In this document: in pieces, positions 24,101 through 36,599 of the stretch
How the letters are laid out: each line of letters opens with the position of its first letter
Position numbering within the stretch: position 1 is the stretch's first letter
From: Klebsormidium nitens
Taxonomy: Eukaryota; Streptophyta; Klebsormidiophyceae; Klebsormidiales; Klebsormidiaceae
Reading direction: 5' to 3'
NCBI GenBank assembly: GCA_000708835.1
Contig: DF237049.1
Span: 1 to 64,000, forward strand
Length of the DNA stretch: 64,000 nucleotides
Translations under genes and position numbers: made by a program
Notes under the pieces: model-generated
The model's input: the letters and a program-made list of their open reading frames with translations, nothing else
Told to the model about the DNA's origin: nothing
Databases searched by the model: none

Positions 24101-25316
24101 AGACTGGAGGCAAATTCCCGCACATGATAGTAAAGTTGGCTGCCAATAGTGGACACACTCACGTGTAGTGGTCAACAACCTTGGCATCAGGCTTGTTGTA
24201 CCGAGCAGCCAAGTGAGCCTCAGCAAGGGCCAGACCAACGGCGTTCGCAATACCCTGGCCAAGGGGCCCTGCCAAAGAAGAGGGTTTTGATAAGTGGCTT
24301 GCGAGCAAAATGGTTAAGTGGCAGTTGCGTGTTCACATGACTTCCAAACACCAGCCTGCATTCAAGTAAGGCAGAGTGCTGTCCGGCTCCAGAACCTGTC
24401 CATCATTCAATGGGTTGAAAACAGAAAAGGAACTCCAAGCCTGGCAGCTACATCGGCTCACCGGTCGTGACTTCCACTCCTGGTGTCTCGAAGTTCTCGG
24501 GGTGACCAGGGGTCTTGCTACCCCACTGCCTGAACTGTGACAGATCCTCAGTCTGCACCACAAAAGGTCACGGATCAATGCCTCATGTCGAAACATATGC
24601 TCTATTCAGAGTGAAATGCACCGTCAGACATTGGTTTCTGCAGAAAGCTGTGTTCAAGCCTATATCAGATCTGCTACCTGGAGAGACAATGCAGACCTAA
24701 GCGAGATATCTCTTGTATGATGAAGTGGTGCATCTCATCTGCAGTCTCTAGTAGCATGACACTGACAAGACTACCAGAGTCGCCTCACCTTGACGCTGTC
24801 ATACCCGGCCAGGTGGAGCAAGGCGTACTGGAGCATGCAACCGTGACCAGCGGAGAGCACAAACCTATCCCTGTTGAACCAGTAAGGGTTCTTGGGGTTG
24901 AACTTCATTGTTTCATTGAAGAGGACATATGCCATGGGTGCACAGCCCATAGGGAGACCGGGATGGCCAGAGTTTGCCTTCTCCACAGCGTCGATAGCCA
25001 GGAAACGGATAGCATTGATGCTCTTGTCGACAACCTCAGGGGACACCTTTGAGGGCGCCTTGACAGCGGCGGTTGCCCTGATCCCTTGCTTCTTGGCACT
25101 CCTCTTGACTGCGGCCGGCTGGCTGAAAGCAGCAGTCTCGCTCCTGCTCTCAGAGACGCGGCGGAGGCCAGCGAAGTTGCCCAGGGAGGCCTTGGTGGCA
25201 GAACGTCTGCACACGGGGGCAGACATCTGCACATTCTTCTGGGATGACACACCTGCTGCGGCGGCAGCGAAGGTGGCCCCGGCCGAGGCCAGCGAGGACG
25301 CTTGGACAGCCTGCAT
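21117..25316 (-). CDS. TKL: Transketolase, chloroplast
   Basis: Thiamine-diphosphate enzyme that moves two-carbon units between sugar phosphates in the Calvin-Benson cycle and the pentose phosphate pathway. Six exons, in reading order 25316-24789, 24552-24462, 24268-24163, 23919-23488, 23166-23016 and 22070-21117, give 753 residues, close to the 741-residue plant enzymes. The first 80 or so residues ([20 protein letters not shown] and onward) are rich in Ala, Ser and Arg and lack acidic residues near the start, as in a chloroplast transit peptide. Key sites seen are the active-site His in [11 protein letters not shown] (about 118), the GDG of the diphosphate-binding motif with its Asn (GDGCNMEG, 247-254), the catalytic Glu in [10 protein letters not shown] (about 502), and [15 protein letters not shown] (about 553-567). 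Every junction is GT-AG and phase-consistent. The gene is divergent from the TPS gene. Confidence 0.96.
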
Positions 25317-26500
25317 GGTGGCGGCCTCTGCTTACTACACTGGATCTAGAGAGGTCCTTCGAACGCAAGAGGACCTCGCAACGACCACTTCGCTGCGTCG
25401 TCCTGAAACGTCTTTCCTGACTTCAGCACAAATTTGCAAGCATTGCTAGCCAAGCTGACAGAGGAGGTTGCTGGGCCTGGCCAATGCTGGCATTCCATGG
25501 CTGCTTCGCTCATGCTCATCCTGCGGCGGGCTGTTTCCCACCCTCGATCTGGCCACACTTGTGGCTCAGACTCCATCTGAGATGGACCAAATCCACTGCG
25601 GGCAAACCCTGGCCGTCCAAAAATCTGCGGATTGGTCTGGCAAAGGGGGGGACCAAACGCCGGCAAACGTGGGGGAGGATATCCGCCCCCTGGTCTTCAA
25701 AACTTGCTGTACGTTGAGATTCAGCACGCCGGGTTTGTGAGCGCTGACCTGTAGTGAGCTGTGGTTTTCGAAGCCTGGTCCGCTTACAGTCAAATTGAAG
25801 ATTCTCCCCAGATTCTGGTCCGTAAGATTCAACACGTGGTAACGTGTTTTACTGGTTCTCAATTGCTCGGACAGGACTGCTTGTCGGACGCAAGCTGAGT
25901 AGCATCTGACAAGTCCGAACCGTCCGAATGGGGTTTTGAGCGTGCTGACAACTTGGACCCTTTCTAGGGAGGACTTGGCAGTGACAAAAACTTATGCTGG
26001 TGAGTTGCACAGGGAGCTCTTGAAGTTGAAACTTCATTGTCAAGAGTCAAGACTCATCATCGCTCTGTTGCGCAATGCATGAACTGGACGAAGGAAGGTG
26101 CTGACTCGAAAGCTCGCTAGGAAAACTGCAGCGACTTTGCGACGAAGAAAGTCGTAAGCACAAGGTGACGAATTGACAACATACAACCAGTCCTGTGTTC
26201 CTCCTCGGAGAGTCGCCGCATCATCTGTGCTTGACGAAGTTCCTGAATCAAAGATTGATTGCTCAATCGTCATTAGGGTCCAGAAGGTTCAAGACCTTGG
26301 TAGCGGTGTATATTGTGTTTTTGAATCTGTGCTGCTTGAGATCCTCGCTTCGCCACTCTTAGTGCAGCCCAGTTTTGTCCCCCCAGATGCCGCGGCCCCC
26401 GTGCCGCCCCCTCCCTTTAGCCATGGGACCCTAGGCGCCCGAAAAGCTGGAGCCTGCCGAGGACTCGTACAGTGACTTTCTGTTTGAGGAGTCAGGGAGG
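25317..26500. promoter_or_regulatory. Shared upstream region of transketolase and TPS
   Basis: This 1,184-bp stretch lies between the divergent start codons at 25316 (transketolase, minus) and 26501 (TPS, plus) and should contain both promoters and both 5' UTRs. Upstream in-frame extension of the TPS gene is not supported. A GAGTCAAGACTC patch lies at about 26041-26056. No coding exon is recognised. Confidence 0.5.
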
Positions 26501-29500
26501 ATGCCCTACTCGCTCAACCTCCAGAGGCCGCCCGAGAAGGTCCGTGCGGGATGGGAGGGCGACGACTCCCTCGACCCCGGCACGCCGCGCCGGCGCTTCT
26601 CGCTCTCCACACCCGAGCACTTCCGCACCACAATGCACCGCGGGGCGTCCTTTTCTGGCGACGACACTCTGCGCGTGCTCAGCCAGCAAGCCGGCGGCGC
26701 GGCGCCCTCCCCGGGGCGGGGTAAGGACATGAACCTCACGCCGTCCTTCTCGTCGTCGCGTGTGGAGCGGCTGCTGCGCGAGCGGCAATTGCGGCGCAGC
26801 GGCAGCGCATTCCAGCTGGGGGACGAGTCGGTGGAGTCTGACTTTGGGCTGACGAGCCGGCAGGGCAGCTTTGACGGCAGCGTGACCAGCATCTCGGAGA
26901 AGCAGGCATCGCCAGTGCTGCCCGCGCAGCGCCTCATGGTCGTGGCGAACCGGCTGCCAGTGTCCGCCACACGTCGGCCCGATGGGTCGTGGCAGCTGGA
27001 CCTCAGCGCAGGGGGGCTCGTGAGTGCGCTGCTGGGTAAGGGTTTATGGCGCAGAAGGATTTCTAAGACGTGCCTTGCCCAGATGATGGTGGTCAGCAGA
27101 TGGAGACGGAATGCAGTCTTCGCCGTCTGAAAATGTTTTTAGTTGTCGACTAAAACTCTGCAATGCATGCAGACAGGTTGATTCCTAGATGCTTGTATTG
27201 GCGCCCAGATTATAGAAAGCGGTGCAATGGACGAATTGTCACTTCTCAGGGGTCCGCAATAAGAAGCGGTCCACCATGGTGAATCACATTTGTAATGTAG
27301 CGGCTTTTAAGCGATGCCCAGATCCACAACTTTCCCGCGATGTCTTCCTCAGAAGTCCAGCACTGTGTTGGGTGGAGTCCCCAAGCACACTTGGAGAACA
27401 TGGGAACCTTTTTACGTTCAGGTGTGAAGCAGAACTTCGAGACGCGGTGGATTGGGTGGCCTGGGCTGTATGTTCCGGATGAAGCGGGCCGCAAGAGCCT
27501 GCAGAAAGCGCTTGCCGACAAGGTGAGAAGCTTCGCGCATGGTACCGCCGACTTCTCGTATCCCTCTTCCACATTTTCTGAACCTCTTGTCCATTGAAAA
27601 GGGGCACTAGATTGCATCAAAGTGCAAACGATCCTCAAAGACCGAAGGGCTTACAGGATTATGTCATTCCGAACTGATGCCCATATTCCACCAGAGCTTT
27701 CAAGTGTTCCCTTTGGTCCCAGTAGTAATGAATACGGACATGACAATTCCAGGTAGAACAGATGCACGAGCCAAGGCGCCACCACCAGGCATGGCGCACA
27801 TAAGCCCCTCGGAAGAAAGATTGCCTGCAACCAAGCCCCGTTTTACCTTGAGTGGGGGATCAAGTCCTCCTGATCTCGTTTCCCAGTTTTCAATCTCAAT
27901 ACAGGAGGAGTTTTAAGCAAGAAACTACATGTAAAGGAAGTCGGCCTTGTTTGAGTGTGATGCCCCCGTTCTCTGCAGGGGTGCGTCCCTGTGTTCCTGG
28001 ACGAGAACACGGTGGACCAATACTACAACGGCTACTGCAACAACGTGCTGTGGCCGCTCTTCCACTACATCGGCCTGCCCACGGAGGACCGGCTCGCCGC
28101 CACGCGCAGCCTGCAGAGCCAGTGGGCCGCCTATAAGCGCGCCAACGAACAGTTTGCTGACACAGTTCTCTCCCAGTATCAGGTTTGTGCGTGCTACCCC
28201 TGGTGCGCACTGATTGGAGTCTTGCTTTTTGGTTTGCAAAAGGGGTGTGCAGCTTCCGGTGTTCTGGCCCATAGTTTGAAGAAGGGATGGGCAGGTTCGT
28301 GACTCCTATTGGGAATGCGAGCTTAAAGTGGGCGTAGGGGTCTGACGGACGCCGTCACCGTGTTGCTCTCTTGACCAATCATCGCAACGATCTGGGCCGT
28401 CCGATCGCCATTGCAAGCGCGCTTGCTATGCCAACTTTAGAACCCGACGTCTATGGGACCCGACCGTAGTAAACCGTGTGTCTGTGCTGTTGACGCCCGT
28501 CGCGCTCTGTCTTTCCAGGAGGGCGACGTGGTGTGGTGCCACGACTACCACCTGATGCTGCTGCCCAGCTACCTCAAGAACCACCACACCCAGATGAAAG
28601 TCGGCTGGTTCCTGCACACTCCGTTCCCCTCATCCGAAATCTACCGCACGCTGCCCCTCCGGTCCGAGATCCTCCGGGGCGTCCTGGCCGCGGACCTTAT
28701 CGGGTGAGGGCGAATGTCGATTGTCGCTTTTGCCAGTTCATTCGAACGAGACACGTCTCCTTGGAAGGTCGGCACTTCCTTTTTCGACAGCCCAATTTTC
28801 GGAGGAGCCTTTTCCGACAACCCAGCTTTCGGAGAAGCTTGTTATTAAGTGGGCATCTTATTCTGGTAAGCAAAATATTGAGACTGAGCCCTAAGGATGG
28901 CTCGAAGAGGCAGCTGCGACCTGTCCAAGAGTCCAATCCAACTGCAAACACCGTCCAGTGTACAAATGAGCTCGCGGAGCTCTACGCCCATGAAAGAGCT
29001 TCGGAAAAACATACGAAGGAAAGCCACATGATTTGTAAGGAAGAGGGAAGCGAGAAATTGGGCGCTGGAAGTTGCTGCAGCGCACAGTGAGGAGGAGCTT
29101 CCGTATAAACACGAGAATATTTGGCCCAGCGACCCAGATAGAGTCACTTGATTGAATTGAAAGTCCGTGTAGATTCAAAGCAGGCTGCGCAATGCTGATC
29201 GAAGTTGCCCTCCCGTCGCAGTTTCCACACGTACGACTATGCGCGTCACTTCGTAAGCGCGTGTACGCGCATCCTGGGGCTGGAGGGCACGCCAGACGGG
29301 GTGGAAGACAGCGGGAGCGTTACTCGGGTGGCTGCGTTCCCAATCGGGATCGACCCCGACCGCTTCACGCAGGCGCTCGAAACGGACGTGGTCAAGACGC
29401 ACATTGCCGAGCTGAAGGCGCGCTTTGCTGGGCGAAAGGTGGGGCGCTGGGATTGTCGTCGTTCTTTGGATAGTCAAAGGATCACTGGGGCTGCGAGCTG

Positions 29501-32500
29501 AGTTCTTTGCTACGTTGGCGAATGCTTCGTCTGAATTGCTGACAGACTTGAGGACGAATTGCAGAGTTGGTCAGGACGGTATGGAGAAGCCCTCGTTTGG
29601 ACATTTCTTGTTGATGGTCGTGAAAGCAATAAGAATCTGCTCAATATGCTAGATTGAAGTCCATCTTTCTCCTTAGCCGGTAGACTTGATTCTGCCTGGG
29701 CAGTTCAAGCCCGATACTGACGGAGAGCGGATGATCAGTCCGCTCCATCCGAATTTCCGCGACTCTGGCTCCTGGTGCCTGTCGCTGACGTGATGCTGAC
29801 GTCGTTGGCGGGCGGCGCAGGTGATGCTTGGTGTGGATCGACTGGACATGATCAAAGGGATTCCCCAGAAGCTGCTCGCCTTCGAGAAGTTCTTGGAGGA
29901 GAATCCCGACTGGATCAACAAGGTAAGATGATTGCGAAGGCAGTCAGCTTTGCACAACCCGCTTTTCCGGTCGCTTGAGTTTGACTGTTGTTATTGCGCG
30001 CCTTGTCTTGTTTGCCCGGCATGGTGAGGCCTTCTTAGGATCGGGTGTTCTACGAATCCGTACTTTGACATTGAATTGTTGTCTGGGGTGCCTACCGTGC
30101 CACCGGAGCCATCAAAAGGGTATTCTTCCAGCAATATGCGATCGACGACCTACCGTCGAGCATTTCGCACTTTGCAAGTCTGGTGGCCCGTTCATTCTGA
30201 AGTGTGTGCATGGCTATTCTTGACCGTTAACTTGTTTCATGCCGTGAGGGAGAGGTGTTACTGCAATCTTTTGACTGTGCCTTTACGCTGCGCAGCAGGT
30301 CGTTGTACAATTGTCGACGGAAGCCCTTTCCTTTGCCCGCAGGAAACGGGTTTAGGGAAGGGTCCTCTGAGTTTCACGATGCCCGCTTGCAGATCGTCCT
30401 GGCAACTTGCGCGGGTCGGAGAGCTTTGATTCCTTTTCTCCTCCCCGGTCCCTCCTTGTCTCCTCACACGCACTCCCTCCGTCCGCAGGTGCTGCTGGTG
30501 CAGATCGCGGTGCCGTCGCGCACGGACGTGCCCGAGTACCAGAAGCTGACGAGCCTGGTGCACGAGATCGTGGGGCGCATCAACGGCCGCTTCGGCACGC
30601 TGACCACGGTGCCCATCCACCACCTGGACCGCTCCCTCGCCTTCCACGAGCTCTGCGCGCTCTATGCCATCACCGACGTCGCGCTCGTCACCTCTCTCCG
30701 CGACGGCATGAACCTCGTCTCCTACGAGTGAGCCCCGCGAATCTGGAGGTTGGCGCTTTGCGATGGTGAAGTTCCGGACGTACGGCTCGAGAATGTCAGG
30801 AATGTGGATTGTGCTTTTTTGGGCTCCACGAACGTCGATACCGTCACTCACTTTATTCGAGAGCGATTCAAGTGGACTCATCAACTTGAAATTTTCCAGT
30901 GGCAAGATTCTCTGGGATTTGTCTGTTGACAATCAGAGACCCAACCTCACAGCTCTTCTTTTTCTTGACCCGCCGCTGACTTTACGCCATCCGGTTCCAG
31001 GTACGTCGCCTGCCAGAACGAGCGCAAGGGCGTGCTCATCCTGTCCGAGTTTGCGGGCGCCGCGCAGTCGCTCGGCGCGGGCGCCATCCTGGTGAACCCG
31101 TGGAATGTGTCCGACGTCGCGGCGAGCATCGAGGACGCGCTGACCATGTCCGAGGCGGAGCGCGCGGAGCGGCACAAGCACAACTTTCAGCATGTGACGG
31201 TGCACACCGCGCAGGCGTGGGCGGACACTTTCGTCAGCGAGCTGAACGACACGCTCGTCGAGGCGGAGCTGCGCACGCTCAAGATCCCGCCGCTGCTCTC
31301 GCCCATGCGCGCCACCGAGGCCTTCCGGGCCTCGCAGAACCGGCTCATCGTGCTGGTGAGGGGACGGCTGCTGAACCGCTGTTGGGGATGAAGCCGAGAT
31401 TATTAGGTGCCAGCTTGCGTTCAGAAAGGTCCTCTCGATCGCCGGTTTGTTTCAAGTCTGCTACCCTCTCGTTATTGCAGTACCTTATAGTGATGAAACC
31501 TTACTCCTTCTGCCAGCCTTTTTGTGCTAAGCAATCTGAACGGTGCTTGTCTTATCTTTTCTCGACCACCCTGTGTCCCTACTGTCTATTCACGAGTCAG
31601 GAGGTTGAAACCGGGAAGCGCTTGGAGCCTAAGTCAGACTTCATGCAGATGCTTAAGTGAGCGACTATTTCATCGCTTGCTTTCGCCTTACGCCCATCTT
31701 CTCTGCCAGGGCTGGACGTCGACCCTGACCGCTTCCACAGAGGCCCCCCGGCGGCGGCACCCCGACCAGATCAAGGAGATGAAGGTGCGGCTGCACCCGA
31801 CGGCGCGCGAGTGCCTGCGCGTCCTCTGCGCGGACCCGCACACCACCGTCGTCGTGCTCAGCGGCAGCGACAGGCAGGCGCTCGACGAGGTCAGTCCCTC
31901 TAACGGAAGTCTCCTTGCTTGCGGTGCATTGCTTGGTGGTGCAATACCAATGCCTTCTGACTCTACTGGCAGCGTTTTTGGACCTACACATCCCTGGAAA
32001 AGCAAGCAAACTTTGATCCAGGTCGAGCTAGTGGGCTTGGCCTGCACACTTTGACCACCGCTAGTTGAAAGCTTTTTTGGACCTATGATTATCCATGCAC
32101 CAAAATGAGTGCCGCTAGATTGTGAATTTGATGCTTCAAGGCCCGCGTTCAAGAGCTTTCAGCAGGGTTGGTTGGCGAATGCGCAACTTCTGCAAAGCGA
32201 AGCGCAGCGTGCCACAGGACTGTTCTTGCCTTCCCGAACAGTCGGACTGTTTTCAACTGCAACTGTTTGTCCTGTGGGTGACGTCATCTTGCCCGCGTCA
32301 TCTTGCCCGTTTCTTGCCCGTTTCTTGCGACCGTGACACCGGGCCTTGCTGTGCCTCGTGCAGGCGTTTGGCGACGAGCTGGACATTTGGCTGGCGGCAG
32401 AGAACGGGATGTTCCTGCGGCACTCGTCTACGAAGCGCGACTGGATCAACGTCATGCCGGAGCACATGAACATGGACTGGATGGAGAGCGTGCAGGTCAG

Positions 32501-35117
32501 GAGAAAGCTCGCAACACGCTTGGCGGGCCTACGTGATTTTCTAGAGCGTGTTCAGCTGCAGAAAGAGGTTCCGCTCACGCGAAATTGTCAAGGCGAGTCG
32601 GACGGGCAAGTCGACAGAGCAAAAAAGAGAAGGGGAATGCGAGCATGACTGCTCAATGCGCTTTGGATCTGCGTGTCCAGGTTGGTCAATCCTGGGGTCA
32701 ACGGATAACGATTCGGGTTGAAAAGGCGAGCGTAGTTGGCGGCCAGGTTGAACGACCGTGTCGTTTCCTGTTGAGGGAAGTAGGACGTGCCGCCCCTTCC
32801 GAAATATCACGCCCACTGTTTGTGGCTAAGTTTCTCGATGCGTGCTCTGGTGCAGATGGTGTTCGACTACTTCTGCGAGCGTACTCCGCGGTCGTACGTG
32901 GAGACCCGGGAGACGTCTCTGGTGTGGAACTACAAGTTTGCAGGTGCGCAGCTGTGCAAAGATGCGTTTGTTCCATCTCCTCACTACCCCTCCGGCATCT
33001 CGACGTATTTTGATTACCTTCTTTGGTTCCGCGAGCTGGTTCTTTTCACTTCCGGTTGCTGAGTATTTGACTACATCGTGCAATGGTACAGAACACTTAT
33101 TTACTGACGTCCAGTCTACTCTGCCGCAGCCCTTTGATTTTGCGCTTTAACACTCATTGCTGGCAAAAAGCAGGTTTATGAACCCTGAACGGTCTGGGTT
33201 CATAAACCTCCATGCTGTATCGAGCTCTCGCAATTTCTTTGCTCCACGTATCCAGACCGCCCTTGCTTTTCATTGTTACAAGCTCAGCCTCCGCACATGC
33301 CGTCATCCACTCACCTCAAACAAGCACACCATCTTCTTGCCCGCGTTTCTCCCTGCGTCCTCCACCTCTTAACTCCGCTTCCTTCTCCCCGCTAACCGTT
33401 CCTTAACCCGTGTGTCCAGACGTGGAGTTCGGGCGCGTCCAGGCGCGCGACATGCTGCAGCACCTGTGGACGGGCCCCATTTCCAACGCGGCGGTGGACG
33501 TGGTGCAGGGCAGCAAGAGCGTGGAGGTGCGCCCCGTCGGCGTCTCCAAGGGCGCCGCCATCGAGCGCATCGTCACCGAGATCGCCAACAAGAAGCCGCT
33601 GCCCACGCCCGTCGACTTCGTGCTCTGCATCGGCCACTTCCTCTCCAAGGTGACGGCCGTACCCTGGTCGTGTTCGTTCTGCTCATTGATCGACGGTTTC
33701 TGTCCGGACATGTGAGTCAGTTTCAGAATCACCGTCCGACCACTTAGATCAGCAGCGGGACGGCACATCTAGTTGCGAGTTATGATGCGGCTTCAGGCAT
33801 ACCAAATTTTTGGAGAGACGGTGGAACTTGGCTGTACCGGAAAGAAATGGCTCGGTCACCAATCGGCCAGTACGCCGGAATAGTGCGTCGCAGAAGCAGG
33901 AGGGCAGAGGCGTGTTCGCGCGGCTTGCTGCAATCATTCCCGCAGCGAGGGCAGCCCTTGTACGTGCCCAAGCACGGGGCATCCCTTGCTCCAAGCACAA
34001 CTAAAGTGTAGCATTGTGCTCGATCCGCTTATGTTCTGAACTACCATCCGCCGATCTTGGTACGTCTCGGGTGCGACCCCCGGTTCATCAACTTTGCAGG
34101 ACGAGGAGATCTACACCTTCTTCGAGCCAGACGAGCCCGAGCCCGCCCCGGACCCTCCCCCCGAGGCATCCACCTCCGACGCCGCGCACGCCGACCCCTC
34201 CTTCCACCGCCCCCCCCCCTCCGCCGCCATGCCGATCACCGAACCGCCCCCCCCCGCGCACGGCCCCCCGTATTCACACCACCTGCAGCACAAGTCGCGG
34301 CGAAAAACGAGCGGCGAGAAGAGCCGGCGCGGGGACAAGGGCAAGGGCCACCCGGGCAGCGCGCTCACGCGCTTCCCGAGCAGCCCCGACCGCACCAACG
34401 GCGACGGCGGCGCCGTGGGGAGCCCCGGGCAGGCGGCCGCGGTGCGCCGGCGGTGGTCCTGGGACGGCGAGCTGGACCACGCGCTGCTGGACCTCAAGGA
34501 CGACCACTACTTCTCGTGCGCGGTGAGGACACGAGGCATGCGAAGGCATCCCAAGGCGATATATTTTGAACCGAGGGAATGGAAACATATGGAACACTTG
34601 GGTTGTTTGTGCTTTGACGTTCCTGCCGACCAGCCGTGCGGTGGTCTTGGAGGATACCGTCGATGCAGAGGCTTGGGGGGCGGTCTCGGAAAGTGTTGAT
34701 TGAGTGCATCGCAAATGCAGGGGTTGAGGTATGATGTGTGATATGCACGCTCGGAGACTGGCTGCCTAGATCAAAGCCTGCCTCTGGCCCCTAGTGACTT
34801 TGGCAGTGAGTGTTGACCGGCGTGGACCTCTCGCGCCTTAAAGCGACCCTCCAAGCAGCGGATCTGCGGCTGACATTCCCCCCGTTTTGCAGGTCGGCCG
34901 GAAACGGTCAGTGGCGCGGTACAGCCTGCCCAACTCGGACGAGGTGGCAGGGCTGCTGCGCGTGCTGGTGGAAACGCTGGACCCGGGGCACCACTTTGAG
35001 GTGTACGAGGAGCTGAGGCGGGTAGAAAGCATGGAGCGCATCATGTCTTCCGATCAACTGTCGCGCATGGACAACCTGCACATCCGCGAGCCCATCCCTG
35101 AAGTAGCCCACGCATGA
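26501..35117 (+). CDS. TPS1: Class I trehalose-6-phosphate synthase with C-terminal TPP-like domain
   Basis: Makes trehalose 6-phosphate, a sugar-status signal, from UDP-glucose and glucose 6-phosphate. Fourteen exons (26501-27035, 27422-27522, 27979-28182, 28519-28703, 29222-29438, 29821-29922, 30489-30727, 31001-31355, 31710-31889, 32364-32495, 32856-32943, 33420-33649, 34100-34522, 34893-35117) give 1,071 residues. The N-terminal extension has VERLLRERQLRR, like the autoinhibitory region of land-plant TPS1. The GT20 domain (about 146-625) keeps the OtsA-type active-site motifs: VVANRLPVS, CHDYHLM, LHTPFPSSEIYR, GVDRLDMIKGIP, LRDGMNLVSYEYVA and LILSEFAGAA. The C-terminal HAD-like domain (about 640-865) has GWTSTLT where a phosphatase would have DxDGT, so it is probably inactive, as in class I enzymes. 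A Pro/Ser/Arg-rich tail (866-1000) makes it longer than the 942-residue Arabidopsis TPS1. All phases agree. Confidence 0.95.
28778..28837. repeat. Tandem duplication of a 30-bp unit in a TPS intron
   Basis: Two adjacent 30-bp units (28778-28807 and 28808-28837) match at about 25 of 30 positions. They lie in the intron 28704-29221. No function is apparent. Confidence 0.65.
33173..33208. repeat. Perfect inverted repeat in a TPS intron
   Basis: GGTTTATGAACCC at 33173-33185 and its exact reverse complement at 33196-33208 flank a 10-nt loop. The stem of 13 uninterrupted pairs lies in the intron 32944-33419, between exons coding for the TPP-like domain. It could be a hairpin in the pre-mRNA or a small inserted palindrome. 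Confidence 0.75.
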
Positions 35118-36599
35118 CCGACCGAGTTCAAAGAGCTCAGAGTGACGGTTTCAATCAGCTTAGGGCGTAGCGGATAGCAGCATGCATGCATTCATCTTCG
35201 GCAATCGATATTGCCAACCAATTTAGGCGAGTCCGGGATCATGGAAAGCTTGAGAAGTTAACGGGGTGCAGTCCTTGTTTGGAATGGTCACCATCGGAGC
35301 CGTGTGGGCTATCGACCTCAAGAGCCAATTACACGCCCAGGGGTGAACAAAAAGGAGCTCACATCCGAATGTCATCGGTTGTGTAAAGGTTGGCTGCAGC
35401 TTGCCGGCCGCGGATTCTGCTTACAGAGAACGTTTGGGCCTTGATAGGTCCTGAACAGCAGTACTTGTGAGAACATGCTTGAAAGATAATTAGCAGATTC
35501 TCAGTGATCGAATCTGGTGTCAGTTTGTACAAGTCATTATTTCAATCAACGCCGGGCCAACGGATCGGGCGCGGCAATGATATGAGCGCCCATTGTCACT
35601 AGCTAACTAGGCTCCACTCGGCAGAGCCATCCGACGAAGCACTAGCTCTCACCACTCATGTCAGTGCGGTTTCGGAAGTCGGACTCATAGCTGGCAAGAG
35701 TTTCTGTCCATGACAGGCTCGAAGAACAAGTGATGCAGACCGCGCACGCGGTACACTTATCCCAGGCTCTTCCAAGCTTCATCCACCATGATTCTTATTG
35801 CATATATCAAGGCTCTTTGGGGGCATGAATTTAACATCGTATATACGTAATATATACGTGATATATTCAATGCAAAATTTTATAAAGTGATTGCACTACA
35901 AGATGAAATTGCATGATACACTGACTATACATATCATGTGATTCAAATTTTACTGATTCAAAATCATGATCGAACATGTACCGGTATAAATCCATGCTAG
36001 TATATCGCACGGCCGCTCGAGTTGGCAAAAACATGTAGCTAGACTCATTGTTGCATCATGTGCAGAACGATCCGCTAGTAGAAGACCGTCAAGTTCCCAG
36101 GCCGCCCTGCACACGTACTGACAGCTGGCTCCATGCGCAGTAGGATGCCGGCCCAACACTCGAATCGGGCCCGCGCGGCGAGATCTTTGTCAATGATCAT
36201 GGATCGAAGTTATTTACGCGTACACTGAGCTGCCCATCATGCAATCCGAAGGTCCCTTCAATTGTTCAGATATTCGGGCCGCGCTTGAATCGTCACAACT
36301 CTGTTCATCGTGGCCGGATGGAGTTAAGCACCAGCCCACTGCTTTCGTGAACAGCGACAATATTGATGAAGAGACGTCCAGTCCATGAAAATAATCACGA
36401 ACGACACTCGTGGATGCTCGTCTCAGAACCCACGGATTGGGTGTGTTTGCCCACTCAGGGACACATTATGCGGGGGCCACACAACGACTCAGCGACAACA
36501 TTGTCAAAAGAAAGTCGCTTACTCAGAGCAGCAAAGCTCAGCTCAAAGACGAACGGGCAAAATTTGTCACGATAGCCTGGTGAGAAGGATGGATGCTCA
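35118..36599. other. Convergent spacer between TPS and TGD4
   Basis: About 1.5 kb without a supported gene, holding the two 3' UTRs. The segment 35800-35960 is strongly AT-rich with repeated ATATACGT-like words. Nothing else is recognised. Confidence 0.55.

Noticed and set aside
26173-26475. Plus-strand open frame of 100 codons upstream of TPS
   Set aside because: It has no motif and ends before the TPS start; it is better read as the promoter or 5' UTR.
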